From Ramlibacter rhizophilus (GTDB lineage Bacteria; Pseudomonadota; Gammaproteobacteria; Burkholderiales; Burkholderiaceae_C), in contig NZ_SMLL01000006.1 in assembly GCF_004681965.1 (NCBI RefSeq), positions 124,001 to 188,000 on the forward strand: a stretch of DNA of 64,000 bases. Direction: 5' to 3'. A program made the position numbers and the translations under genes. The notes beneath the pieces are model-generated. The model made no database searches. It was given only the letters and a program-made list of their open reading frames with translations, and was not told the DNA's origin. Shown here piece by piece: positions 54,794 through 63,214 of this stretch (its first letter is position 1; every line of letters starts with the position of its first letter).

Positions 54794-55450
54794 TCAGGCC
54801 GGCTTGTAGAGATTGAGCTGCAGCCGCTCGCGCTCGATCACGCGGGCCACGGCGGGTTCCTTGGCCAGCTTCTGCGCCTGGGACCACAGCGTGACGAAGC
54901 GCTCCGGGTCGATGCCGGCGATGCCGCCCCAGCGCAGCACCGTGAGCGCATAGGCGTCGAGCGGACCGACCGCTTCGCCACCCAGCCACGGGCCCTGCGC
55001 CACGGCGCGCGCCGCGAAGGACTCCAGCTCCTGCAGCAGCTTGGCGTAGACGCCGACGTTGAAGGCCTTGACCTGCGCCTGGGCCTCGGTGCCGTCCACG
55101 AACTTGTAGGGCATGAAGACGTGCGTGAAGGTCGGGTGCACGGTGTTGTTCAACCAGGCGAGCTGCTCCATCACGCGGGCGCGGGCCAGGGGCTCGGTGG
55201 GCAGGAAGCGCTGCTCGGGGAAGCGGTCGTGCAGGTAGCCGATGATGGCCAGGATCTGCGTGATGACCACGTCGCCGTCGACCAGCACGGGCACCTGCCC
55301 GCGGCTGTTGATCGCGCGGTAAGCCGCCTCGTTCTGCTCGCCCTTGTGCAGCTTGACCATCGTCGGCTCGAAAGGCGTGCCGCTGAGTTCGAGCAGCACG
55401 TGCGGAACGAAGGAACAGGCGCCGGGGGCGAAGTACAGCTTCAGGGTCAT
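54794..55450 (-). CDS. Glutathione S-transferase (beta-like)
   Basis: This 218-residue protein has the thioredoxin-fold GST domain: LKLYFAPGACSFVPHVLLEL, with the Cys in ACSF typical of beta-class bacterial GSTs, then SRGQVPVLVDGD, and a helical C-terminal domain with WLGGEAVGPLDAYALTVLRWG. It is cytoplasmic. It ends convergent with the TctE-like kinase gene, 10 bp apart. Confidence 0.9.
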   Translation of the reverse strand: MTLKLYFAPGACSFVPHVLLELSGTPFEPTMVKLHKGEQNEAAYRAINSRGQVPVLVDGDVVITQILAIIGYLHDRFPEQRFLPTEPLARARVMEQLAWLNNTVHPTFTHVFMPYKFVDGTEAQAQVKAFNVGVYAKLLQELESFAARAVAQGPWLGGEAVGPLDAYALTVLRWGGIAGIDPERFVTLWSQAQKLAKEPAVARVIERERLQLNLYKPA

Positions 55451-55464
55451 TCGAAGTCTCCAGG

Positions 55465-55668
55465 TCAGGTGTTCGGGTCGGATGCGCGAGCCGCCAGGTG
55501 CTGTGCCGCGGCGCCGACGCGCAGCAGCTCGGGGCGCAGCTGCCGTTCCAGGCGCTGCGGCTCGGCCTGGGGCACCGGCCCGAGGCCCCAGGGTCGCAGC
55601 AGGCCCTGGGCCCAGGCGAACCAGGCGGCGTTGGCGAGGATCAGCAGGAGAACGAGCGGTCGGAGCAT
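55465..55668 (-). CDS. Small predicted membrane or exported protein
   Basis: This 67-residue protein has a hydrophobic N-terminus (LRPLVLLLILANAAWFAWA) that could be a membrane anchor, then a short Pro/Gln/Arg/Glu-rich tail (PVPQAEPQRLERQL). It sits directly after birA on the same strand, 25 bp apart. I recognise no functional motif. The charged tail after one helix resembles small proteins often found downstream of birA in related genomes, which is recollection rather than a check. Confidence 0.6.
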   Translation of the reverse strand: MLRPLVLLLILANAAWFAWAQGLLRPWGLGPVPQAEPQRLERQLRPELLRVGAAAQHLAARASDPNT

Positions 55669-55693
55669 GGAAGAAGGGATCGGCGCGCAGGGT

Positions 55694-56449
55694 TCAGGCC
55701 GGTCGGACGCTGACCTCCTCGCTGGTCACGCAGAGCGTGCCGGCCGCAGTATGCACCAGCAGCCCGCCCGATCCGGACACGCCGCACGCCGTGCCGAGGC
55801 GCCCGTCGCTGAGGGTCACCGGGGTGTCCCACAGCAGGTCGCGGGCGCGGTAGCGCTCCACGAAGGCGCCGAAGCCGGCCTGCTCGAACTCCCGGAGCGC
55901 CCGGGCCAGCGGCGCGGCCACGCGCAGCAGCACCTCGCCGGCCTGCGCCTGCGGCCACAGCGCGCGCAGTGCGGCCGGCGGGGTCGAGAGGCCGGCGCCA
56001 TCGCGGGGTGCGATGTTGATGCCCACGCCCACCACCGCCTGGCGCAGGGCCTCGCCCGTCCCGGCGGTCTCCACCAGGATGCCGCCGAGCTTGTGCCCGC
56101 CGACCCACAGGTCGTTGGGCCACTTCAGGCCAACGGCCGGATGCAGCATCTCGGCCACCGCCACGCCGACGGCAAGCGACAGCCCCGACCACTCGCGCGG
56201 TGCGAGCGGCAGGCCCAGGGAGAAGGTGAGCGAATCGCCGGGATCGGCCTGCCAGGCCCGCCCGCGGCGACCGCGACCGGCGGTCTGCCGTTCGGCCACC
56301 AGCAGCACCGGCTGGGTGGAGCCGGCGCGCGCGCGCCGCATGAGTTCGCTGTTGGTGGAGTCGATCTCGGGGGCGAGCTCCACGCGCACGCCGGGCATCA
56401 GCGGCGCGAGCTCCTCGCGCAGGGCCTGCAGCGGCCAGGCGCACTCCAT
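55694..56449 (-). CDS. birA: Biotin--[acetyl-CoA-carboxylase] ligase
   Basis: This 251-residue biotin protein ligase without the N-terminal HTH domain (monofunctional class I) attaches biotin to AccB. Motifs: EIDSTNSELMRRA, AERQTAGRGRRGRAW (the biotinyl-AMP loop), LKWPNDLWVGGHKLGGILVE and VVGVGINI. The start ATG lies two bases after the SET-domain gene stop, so the two are co-translated. Confidence 0.93.
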   Translation of the reverse strand: MECAWPLQALREELAPLMPGVRVELAPEIDSTNSELMRRARAGSTQPVLLVAERQTAGRGRRGRAWQADPGDSLTFSLGLPLAPREWSGLSLAVGVAVAEMLHPAVGLKWPNDLWVGGHKLGGILVETAGTGEALRQAVVGVGINIAPRDGAGLSTPPAALRALWPQAQAGEVLLRVAAPLARALREFEQAGFGAFVERYRARDLLWDTPVTLSDGRLGTACGVSGSGGLLVHTAAGTLCVTSEEVSVRPA

Positions 56450-56451
56450 CG

Positions 56452-56925
56452 TCAGCGCCGGCGCTTGGGGGCCAGCAGCGTGCCCCGGCAGTCCGCCGCG
56501 CCGCACCAGCAGGGGTACTCGGCCTTGAGCTTCTTCGTGTAGGGCTCGTCGATGATGAGCCCGTAGTCGTAGTTCAGCTCTTCGCCGGCGCGGATGTTGC
56601 GCAGCGCCTTGATGAAGATGCGGCCCTCCACCTCGTCGGCCTCGCAGTTCGGGTCGCAGGAGTGATTGATCCAGCGCGAGGTGTTGCCCCCGTGCAGGGC
56701 GTCGATGACGCGGTCCTCGTCGACGTGGAAATAGAAGGTGTGGTTGGGATCGCTGGGATCGTGCGGGTGGCGGCGCTGGGCCTCCTTCCAGCTGATGATC
56801 TCGCCCACGTACTCGATGATGGTCTCGCCCTCGGCGATGTCCTGCAGCGCGAACACGCCGCGGCCGTGGATTCCCGAGCGACGAGCCTGGATCTTGCGGC
56901 CGCGGCCCGGGGCGGTGGATGGCAT
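56452..56925 (-). CDS. SET domain protein lysine methyltransferase
   Basis: This 157-residue SET protein has the full eukaryote-like core: IHGRGVFALQDIAEGETIIEYVGE, RWINHSCDPNC (the pseudoknot NHSC motif), GEELNYDYG with the catalytic Tyr, and a post-SET Cys cluster WCGAADC. It should transfer methyl from SAM to a protein lysine. ATG 56925 is taken; a GTG at 56958 would add 11 residues. It lies head-to-head with topB, whose product carries a lysine-rich tail. In chlamydiae a SET enzyme is reported to act on histone-like proteins; the target here is unknown. Confidence 0.87.
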   Translation of the reverse strand: MPSTAPGRGRKIQARRSGIHGRGVFALQDIAEGETIIEYVGEIISWKEAQRRHPHDPSDPNHTFYFHVDEDRVIDALHGGNTSRWINHSCDPNCEADEVEGRIFIKALRNIRAGEELNYDYGLIIDEPYTKKLKAEYPCWCGAADCRGTLLAPKRRR

Positions 56926-57050
56926 CTCTGGAAACTCTGGTAAGTTGAAGGTGTGCACAGGCGCGTGCGCGCACGCGCGAGAGCCGCGATTGTAGGAACA
57001 ACCTGGTGCCCGGTCGCCTCAGAATCCGGGCCCAACCCCATCAAACACAC

Positions 57051-60005
57051 ATGAGCAAGACACTGGTCATTGCCGAGAAACCGTCCGTTGCCCAGGACAT
57101 CGTGCGGGCGCTGACGCCCGCCGTGGGCAAGTTCGACAAGCACGACGAGTACTTCGAGAACGAGCGCTACGTGGTCACCAGCGCCGTGGGCCACCTGGTG
57201 GAGATCCAGGCGCCCGAGCAGTTCGACGTCAAGCGCGGCAAGTGGAGCTTCGCCCACCTGCCGGTGATCCCGCCCTACTTCGACCTCAAGCCCGTGGACA
57301 AGACCAAGGGCCGCCTGAACGCCGTGGTCAAGCTGGCCCGGCGCAAGGACGTCACCGAGCTCGTGAACGCCTGCGACGCGGGGCGCGAGGGCGAGCTGAT
57401 CTTCCGGCTGATCGAGCAGTACGCCGGCGGGGCCAAGCCGCTGGGCAAGCCCGTGCGGCGCCTGTGGCTGCAGTCCATGACGCCGCAGGCGATCCGGGAC
57501 GGCTTCGACAAGCTGCGCACCGACCGGCAGATGGAGGGCCTGGCCCACGCCGCGCGCTCGCGCTCGGAAGCTGACTGGCTGGTGGGCATCAACGGCACCC
57601 GCGCCATGACCGCATTCAACTCGCGCGACGGCGGCTTCTTCCTCACCACCGTGGGCCGGGTGCAGACGCCCACGCTGGCGGTGGTGGTCGAGCGCGAGGA
57701 GCAGATCCGCAAGTTCGTCAGCCGCGACTACTGGGAGGTGCACGCCACCTTCGCCGCCGAAGCGGGCGAGTACGCGGGCAAGTGGTTCGACCCGCAGTGG
57801 CGCAAGAACCCGGACGACGCCGAGCAGCGGGCCGACCGGCTCTGGTCCCTGCAGCAGGCGCAGTCCATCGCCGACGCCGTGCGCGGCAAGCGGGCCACGG
57901 TCACGGAGGAAGCCAAGCCGACGACGCAGGCTTCGCCCCTGCTGTTCGACCTGACCTCCCTGCAGCGCGAGGCCAACGGCCGCTTCGGCTTCTCGGCCAA
58001 GACCACGCTGGCCCTCGCCCAGAGCCTGTACGAGCGCCACAAGGCACTGACCTACCCGCGGACCGACTCGCGCGCCCTGCCCGAGGATTACCTCGGCACC
58101 GTGAAGCAGACGATGCAGATGCTGGCGACCAGCGGCATGGGCCACCTCGCGCCGTTCGCGAAGCAGGCCATCGAGCAGGGCTACGTCAAGCCGAGCAAGC
58201 GCATCTTCGACAACGCCAAGGTCAGCGACCACTTCGCCATCATCCCGACGCTGCAGGCCCCCAGCGGCCTGTCCGATGCCGAGCAGAAGCTCTACGACCT
58301 GGTGGTGCGGCGCTTCCTGTCGGTGTTCTTCCCGAGCGCGGAGCACCTGGTCACCACGCGCATCAGCCAGGTGGAGCAGCATCGCTTCCGCACCGAGGGC
58401 AAGGTGCTGGTCCGCCCGGGCTGGCTCGCCATCTGGGGCAAGGAAGCCGACGTCGAGGGCGACGAGAACAGCAAGGTGCTGGTTGCGGTGGCGCCGGGCG
58501 AGAAGGTGCTGGCCGAGGCCGTGGAGGCCAAGGGCCTGAAGACGCGTCCCCCCGCGCGCTACAGCGAAGCGACGCTGCTGGGTGCCATGGAGACCGCCGG
58601 CAAGAACATCGAGGACGAGGAACTGCGCGAGGCCATGCAGGAAAAGGGCCTGGGCACCCCGGCCACGCGCGCGGCCATCATCGAAGGCCTCATCAACGAG
58701 AAGTACATGCTGCGCGAGGGCCGCGAGCTGATTCCCACGGCCAAGGCCTTCCAGCTCATGACGCTGCTGCGCGGGCTGGACGTGCAGGAACTCTCGCGCC
58801 CCGAGCTCACGGGCGAGTGGGAATACAAGCTCGCGCAGATGGAGCGCGGCCAGCTCAGTCGCGACGCCTTCATGCAGCAGATCGCGGAGATGACGCAGCG
58901 CATCGTGCAGAAGGCCAAGGAGTACGACCGCGACACCGTCCCCGGCGACTACGCCACGCTGTCGACGCCCTGCCCCAACTGCGGCGGCGTGGTCAAGGAG
59001 AACTACCGCCGCTACACCTGCAGCGGCAGGAGCGGCACCGGCGAGGACGCCTGCGGCTTCTCCTTTACCAAGATGCCGGCCGGACGCGCCTTCGAGCTGC
59101 ACGAGGTGGAGCAGTTCCTGCGCGACAAGCGCATCGGACCGCTGGAAGGCTTCCGCTCCAAGGCCGGCTGGCCCTTCACCGCGGAGATCGCGCTCGCCTA
59201 CAGCGAGGAGGACCGGAACTGGAAGCTGGAGTTCGACTTCGGCGACGAAGCCGACCCGTCCGAGACCGGCGAGCTGGTGGACTTCAGCGGCCAGGAGGCG
59301 CTGGGCCCCTGTCCCAAGTGCGGCGCGCGGGTGTTCGAGTTCGGGAAGAACTACGTGTGCGAGCACAGCCTGCCCACGCCCGCGCAGGCCACGCCCTCGT
59401 GCGACTTCAAGAGCGGCCAGATCATCCTGCAGCAGCCGATCGAGCGCGAACAGATGCACAAGCTGCTGGCCACCGGCAAGACCGACCTGCTGGACAAGTT
59501 CGTGTCCACGCGCACACGCCGCGCGTTCAAGGCCTTCCTGGTCTGGGATGCCGAGGCCGGCAAGGTGAACTTCGAGTTCGAGCCGCGCGCGAGCAAGTTT
59601 CCGCCGCGCAAGGCCGCCGGCAAGTTCGCGGCCAAGTCGGCGGCGCGCGCCGCGCCCGCCGGCAAGACGAGCACGGTCGCCGCCGGCAAGGCGCCAGCGA
59701 AGAAGGCGCCGGCCAAGAAGGCAGTGGCCGCCAAGAGCGCCGCGCCCAAGGCCCCTCGCAAGACCACCGCAGGCCTCCGGCCCAGCCCGGCCCTCGCCGC
59801 CGTGGTGGGCAGTGAACCGGTTGCCCGCACCGAGGTGATCAAGAAGCTGTGGGACTACATCAAGGCCCACGGCCTGCAGGATGCGACGAACAAGCGGGCG
59901 ATCAACGCCGACGACAAGCTGCGCGCCGTGTTCGGCAAGCCGCAGGTGACGATGTTCGAGCTGGCCGGCCTGGTGGGCAAGCACCTGGAGCAGGTGGGGC
60001 AGTAG
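57051..60005 (+). CDS. topB: DNA topoisomerase III with histone-like tail and SWIB domain
   Basis: The 984-residue type IA topoisomerase has a TOPRIM domain (KTLVIAEKPSVAQDIVRAL, CDAGREGELIFRLIE) and a catalytic Tyr in LTYPRTDSRALPEDY (about residue 335). Two C-terminal zinc-like repeats begin CPNCGG (about 641) and CPKCGA (about 754). A Lys/Ala/Pro-rich tail of H1 type follows (about 848-907, with KAPAKKAPAKKAVAAK), then a SWIB/MDM2-like domain (about 915-983, with EVIKKLWDYIKAHGLQD). E. coli TopB is about 650 residues, so the extension is large. ATG 57051 is chosen by the conserved MSKTLVIAEKPS start. Confidence 0.93.
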   Translation: MSKTLVIAEKPSVAQDIVRALTPAVGKFDKHDEYFENERYVVTSAVGHLVEIQAPEQFDVKRGKWSFAHLPVIPPYFDLKPVDKTKGRLNAVVKLARRKDVTELVNACDAGREGELIFRLIEQYAGGAKPLGKPVRRLWLQSMTPQAIRDGFDKLRTDRQMEGLAHAARSRSEADWLVGINGTRAMTAFNSRDGGFFLTTVGRVQTPTLAVVVEREEQIRKFVSRDYWEVHATFAAEAGEYAGKWFDPQWRKNPDDAEQRADRLWSLQQAQSIADAVRGKRATVTEEAKPTTQASPLLFDLTSLQREANGRFGFSAKTTLALAQSLYERHKALTYPRTDSRALPEDYLGTVKQTMQMLATSGMGHLAPFAKQAIEQGYVKPSKRIFDNAKVSDHFAIIPTLQAPSGLSDAEQKLYDLVVRRFLSVFFPSAEHLVTTRISQVEQHRFRTEGKVLVRPGWLAIWGKEADVEGDENSKVLVAVAPGEKVLAEAVEAKGLKTRPPARYSEATLLGAMETAGKNIEDEELREAMQEKGLGTPATRAAIIEGLINEKYMLREGRELIPTAKAFQLMTLLRGLDVQELSRPELTGEWEYKLAQMERGQLSRDAFMQQIAEMTQRIVQKAKEYDRDTVPGDYATLSTPCPNCGGVVKENYRRYTCSGRSGTGEDACGFSFTKMPAGRAFELHEVEQFLRDKRIGPLEGFRSKAGWPFTAEIALAYSEEDRNWKLEFDFGDEADPSETGELVDFSGQEALGPCPKCGARVFEFGKNYVCEHSLPTPAQATPSCDFKSGQIILQQPIEREQMHKLLATGKTDLLDKFVSTRTRRAFKAFLVWDAEAGKVNFEFEPRASKFPPRKAAGKFAAKSAARAAPAGKTSTVAAGKAPAKKAPAKKAVAAKSAAPKAPRKTTAGLRPSPALAAVVGSEPVARTEVIKKLWDYIKAHGLQDATNKRAINADDKLRAVFGKPQVTMFELAGLVGKHLEQVGQ

Positions 60006-60015
60006 GTGAAGCCCC

Positions 60016-60112
60016 CTTCCCCCTTTGGGGGAAGGCCGGGATGGGGGCCGCGCTGAGGTGGCATTGTCGGCGCGCCAGCCCCCACCCCCACCCTCCTCCA
60101 GAGAGGGAGGGA
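60016..60112. repeat. REP-like palindrome pair, copy C
   Basis: Unit 1 has stem CCTTCCCCC / GGGGGAAGG (60016-60024, 60028-60036) and tail CCGGGATGGGGGC. Unit 2 is an inverted relative from 60079 (GCCCCCACCCCCACCC then an imperfect hairpin). The pair lies between convergent topB and the amidotransferase-like gene and mirrors copy A in layout. Confidence 0.78.
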
Positions 60113-60125
60113 GTTTGCTTCGCAC

Positions 60126-60959
60126 TCACCCCGCGCGCGCCTTGGCCTCCGACACGGCCCCCAGGAAGTCGCGCAGCAGCGCCGTGTCGTCGATCGACTC
60201 GGACAACCCGGGCTGGTGCCACTCCGGGTGCCACTGGACGGCCGCGATGTAGCTCGCGCCCGCGTCCTTGCGGCGGATGGCCTCGATGACGCCGTCGCTG
60301 TGGCTCACGGCCTCCACCACGAATTCGTCGGCCAGCCGCTTGATGCCCTGGTGGTGGATGCTGTTGACGCGCACGCGCTGCACGCCGGGGTACAGCGCCG
60401 CCAGGCGCGTGCCCGGCACGATGTCGATGCTGTGGTAGTTGTTGTCGTAGATGGCGGCGTCGCGGTGCACCAGGGACTCGGGCACCTGCGTGTTGATGTC
60501 CTGCCAGAGCGTTCCACCGAAGGCCACGTTCAGCAACTGCAGCCCACGGCAGATGCCGAAGACCGGCTTGCCTTGGGCAACGAAGGCTGCGACCAGCGCC
60601 TGGTCGTATTCGTCGCGAATGCGGTCGCCGGCCCAGCGCTCCTCCATGGGCACTTCGCCGTAGCTGCCGGGCCAGACGTCCGATCCGCCATGGAGCACCA
60701 GACCGTCGAGCCACTGCGCATAGTGCTCGTAGGTGACATCGCCGCGGGCCGTGCTGCCGGTGGGGCAGGGCACCATGACGACCATCGCGCCCGAGGACAT
60801 GAGCCAGTGCGCGACGCTCTGCTCCACGTACTGCAGCGTCTTGCCGGTGAAGAAGGAACGCGTGGGGTCGGCGTGCGAAAAGCAGGCCGACAGGCCGATC
60901 TTGAGGCGCCGGTTGGCACGGGCCTCCCGCAGCTCCTGGGCGCGCGCTTCAGCCAGCAC
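60126..60959 (-). CDS. Gamma-glutamyl-gamma-aminobutyrate hydrolase family protein (PuuD-like)
   Basis: This 277-residue class I glutamine-amidotransferase-fold hydrolase has the nucleophile Cys in FGICRGLQLLNVAFGG and the His/Glu pair in AAVQWHPEWH, as in Peptidase_C26/PuuD. It likely hydrolyses gamma-glutamyl compounds such as gamma-Glu-GABA in polyamine breakdown. The start GTG at 60959 overlaps the small gene upstream by 11 bp; the conserved domain begins at about residue 19 (LKIGLSACF), so the true start could be slightly later. No other puu genes are adjacent. Confidence 0.85.
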   Translation of the reverse strand: MLAEARAQELREARANRRLKIGLSACFSHADPTRSFFTGKTLQYVEQSVAHWLMSSGAMVVMVPCPTGSTARGDVTYEHYAQWLDGLVLHGGSDVWPGSYGEVPMEERWAGDRIRDEYDQALVAAFVAQGKPVFGICRGLQLLNVAFGGTLWQDINTQVPESLVHRDAAIYDNNYHSIDIVPGTRLAALYPGVQRVRVNSIHHQGIKRLADEFVVEAVSHSDGVIEAIRRKDAGASYIAAVQWHPEWHQPGLSESIDDTALLRDFLGAVSEAKARAG

Positions 60960-61143
60960 GGTCGTCCCAGACCTTCTGCGCGGCGTCGTCCTCGCTCGGC
61001 CCCTCGGGTTCGCGGGCCTCGCGGCGGCCTTCGGCCACTTCGGCCGGAAGCGGCGCGCGCGGGGCGTCCCGGCGGGCAGCGGGCGAGTCCTTGGCCTCAG
61101 GGGCCGGCCGGCGTTTCACCGCAGCTTGGCGCTCGATCTCCAT
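60949..61143 (-). CDS. Small charged protein, unknown
   Basis: This 64-residue frame is rich in Arg, Glu, Ala and Pro (for example EAKDSPAARRDAPRAP) with no hydrophobic segment, likely disordered. It ends inside the start of the amidotransferase-like gene (11-bp overlap), which suggests coupling, but low complexity and high GC make a chance open frame quite possible. Confidence 0.35.
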   Translation of the reverse strand: MEIERQAAVKRRPAPEAKDSPAARRDAPRAPLPAEVAEGRREAREPEGPSEDDAAQKVWDDRAG

Positions 61144-61242
61144 GCCGCCACCTTAGGCCAGGCGGACAGCTCGAGCCGTAGGACAGGGCAATCAGCGGCT
61201 GCGCGACGTCTCGGATTTCCAACGCGAAACGCCGCAAGGGAT

Positions 61243-61869
61243 CTACAGCCAGCGGCCGCTTGCCCCCGTTCGCGTGCCGCTGCCGAAGCGATGCGGCCGG
61301 CTGGAAAGCAGGCGGTTGCCGAGCAGCACGCCGCCCGCGACCAGACCGGCGGCCAGCGCAATGGACGTGGCGGGCAGGGACCGGGCCATGTTGGTGGCCA
61401 TCGCGCCGCTGCGCGGGGCCATCAGCTCCAGCCGGCGCCGGGTCATCTTGGCGCCGAGTTCGCCGAGGCGGTCGCGCATCAGCCGCTCGGCCTCCGGTAG
61501 CACGGTGGTCTCCTCGTCGGCCACGTGGTGCATCACGTCACGCATCAGCTCCATGAAGGTGCCGTCGTAGCCGGCGTCGGTGGGCTCCATGTTGCGAAGC
61601 TGGGTGATCAGCCGGCGCATCTCGTTGTGCTCGGGCACGGCCTTGCGCAGGAAGTCGCTGTCGGAGACGGCCCGCATGGCCGGATAGAAGATCTCCTCCT
61701 CGAGCTGCGCATGCACCTCCAGCGCCAGGCAGACCGTGTTCACCAGGCCCTTCTTGACCCGGGGCGCGCTGTCGGTCTGGTACTGGTGGAAGGCGGCCAG
61801 CACGTGGGCATGGTCGGTGCGGATCATGTGCGTGGCATAGGGCGCCACGCGTTCGATCAAGGCGTTCAT
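61243..61869 (-). CDS. Hemerythrin HHE domain protein with C-terminal membrane helix
   Basis: The 208-residue protein has an N-terminal HHE hemerythrin-like domain with metal-ligand pattern RTDHAHVLAAFHQY, HAQLEEEIFYPAM, VPEHNEMR and MHHVADEETTVLP, and a C-terminal hydrophobic segment (SIALAAGLVAGGVLLGNRLL, about 168-187) that may anchor it in the membrane. The di-iron site could sense or bind oxygen or NO. CAGGAG precedes ATG 61869. No regulator is nearby. Confidence 0.87.
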   Translation of the reverse strand: MNALIERVAPYATHMIRTDHAHVLAAFHQYQTDSAPRVKKGLVNTVCLALEVHAQLEEEIFYPAMRAVSDSDFLRKAVPEHNEMRRLITQLRNMEPTDAGYDGTFMELMRDVMHHVADEETTVLPEAERLMRDRLGELGAKMTRRRLELMAPRSGAMATNMARSLPATSIALAAGLVAGGVLLGNRLLSSRPHRFGSGTRTGASGRWL

Positions 61870-61989
61870 CGGGGGGACTCCTGGCAGGGGGATGGGCGAT
61901 CCCGCCGGTTGTACCCACGCCCCTGCGCGCCGGCTGTAGGTCGGCGCCGGCACCGGTCCGGCTTTGCGCCGCCGGCCCCGGTCCGGCGC

Positions 61990-62640
61990 TCAGCCGGCGC
62001 CCGCTTCCACCGCCTGTCGCACCACGGCCGGGTCCAGGCCGTACATGTCCGCGAACTCGTCCATGGGTCGCCCGCTGGCCTTGAAGGCGCGCACCAGGGC
62101 CTCGCGCCGCGCGGTCTGCGCCGCCAGTTCGGCAAACGCCTCGTCCAGCAGCGACAGCGCCGTCTCGTCCTGCGTGCGGACCTGCTCCAGGTAGGCCTCG
62201 CGCGAGAGGCCGCTTGCCTGCACCGTGCGCACCAGGTGCGCCACCGCCCAGGCACGGGCCGCCTCCGAACCGCGGGCTTGCCGGCGGCGGAAGACCTCGA
62301 CGATGGCGTGCTGCACGTGCTCGGGTGCGACCGGCTCGACCGGCTCGCCGTCCAGGTCGTGGCGTGCGTCGCCCTCGGCCACGGCCTCCAGGTAGCGGGT
62401 GGACCGCACGTGCTGGCCCAGGGCCTGCTTCAGCTCGTCCTTGGCGAAGTCGCCCGGGTGGCGGGCCATGAGGTCCTCGAACACGCCGCGCTTGAGCGGC
62501 CGGAAGCGCGCGCCGAAGAGCCGCGGATACAGCTCCCACAGCCGGTTCAGCAGGGGATGCACGGTGCGCGGCGCGCGGGCCGTCTTGCGGCTGGCCTTGG
62601 CCGGGCGCGGCGGCGGGGACTGGGATTCGGTTTCGCTCAT
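61990..62640 (-). CDS. proQ: ProQ/FinO family RNA chaperone
   Basis: The 216-residue protein has a basic disordered N-terminus (RPAKASRKTARAPR), a ProQ/FinO domain at about residues 30-130 (LLNRLWELYPRLFGARFRPLKRGVFEDL, ALGQHVRSTRYLEAV) that binds structured sRNAs and 3' ends, and a helical C-terminal region that differs from the Tudor-like end of E. coli ProQ. It is thus a variant ProQ with a family-specific tail. ATG 62640 is divergent from the slyD-like gene, with 41 bp between. Confidence 0.85.
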   Translation of the reverse strand: MSETESQSPPPRPAKASRKTARAPRTVHPLLNRLWELYPRLFGARFRPLKRGVFEDLMARHPGDFAKDELKQALGQHVRSTRYLEAVAEGDARHDLDGEPVEPVAPEHVQHAIVEVFRRRQARGSEAARAWAVAHLVRTVQASGLSREAYLEQVRTQDETALSLLDEAFAELAAQTARREALVRAFKASGRPMDEFADMYGLDPAVVRQAVEAGAG

Positions 62641-62681
62641 GTGGCTGCGACTGTAGCGGGCCGGGTTGCACAATCCGGCCC

Positions 62682-63158
62682 ATGAACATCGACAAAGATT
62701 CCGTGGTGACGATGCGCGTGCGCATCGCCGATGACAAGGGCCAGCTGATCCAGGACGGCAAGCAGCCCATGGCCTACCTGCATGGCGGCTACGACAACAC
62801 CTTTCCCAAGATCGAGGAGGCGCTGCAGGGCCGCACCGTGGGCGACGAGCTGTCGCTGGTGCTCACACCCGCCGAGGGCTTCGGAGAGCGCGACGAGGCG
62901 CTGCTGCGCACCCTGCCCAAGCGGGACTTCCCGCCCGGGGTGAAGGTGGGCGGCCAGCTGGAAATGCCCGGGCCCAACGGCCATCCGCTGCCCTTCACCG
63001 TGAGCAAGATCAAGGGCGACACGGTGCACCTGGACGGCAACCATCCCCTGGCCGGACGCACCCTGCGGCTGTCGATCAAGGTGACCGGCGTGCGGCCGGC
63101 CAGCGCCGAGGAACTCGCGCACCGGCACGTGCACGGCGAAGGTGGGCATCACCACTGA
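62682..63158 (+). CDS. slyD: SlyD-type FKBP peptidyl-prolyl isomerase
   Basis: This 158-residue cytoplasmic prolyl isomerase/chaperone has the FKBP fold split by an insert-in-flap domain: YLHGGYDNTFPKIEEALQGRTVGD, then PAEGFGERDEALL, the IF domain, and LAGRTLRLSIKVTGVR. The C-terminus HRHVHGEGGHHH is a short His-rich metal-binding tail, as in SlyD (nickel delivery), though much shorter. The gene is convergent with gapA. Confidence 0.9.
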   Translation: MNIDKDSVVTMRVRIADDKGQLIQDGKQPMAYLHGGYDNTFPKIEEALQGRTVGDELSLVLTPAEGFGERDEALLRTLPKRDFPPGVKVGGQLEMPGPNGHPLPFTVSKIKGDTVHLDGNHPLAGRTLRLSIKVTGVRPASAEELAHRHVHGEGGHHH

Positions 63159-63164
63159 AATGGA

Positions 63165-63193
63165 ACGCCGGCGGGCCGTGGCGCCGCCGGCGT
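63165..63193. terminator. Stem-loop between convergent slyD and gapA
   Basis: A perfect 10-bp GC stem (ACGCCGGCGG / CCGCCGGCGT) with a 9-nt loop lies between the two gene ends. The T-tract is weak on both sides, so function as a bidirectional terminator is likely but not proven. Confidence 0.55.
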
Positions 63194-63214
63194 GTCTCCT
63201 GGCCGACGCGACGT

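Noticed and set aside
56574..60125. 1183-codon minus-strand frame opposite topB
   Set aside because: It is antisense to a clear topoisomerase gene and only by chance runs into the SET gene region.
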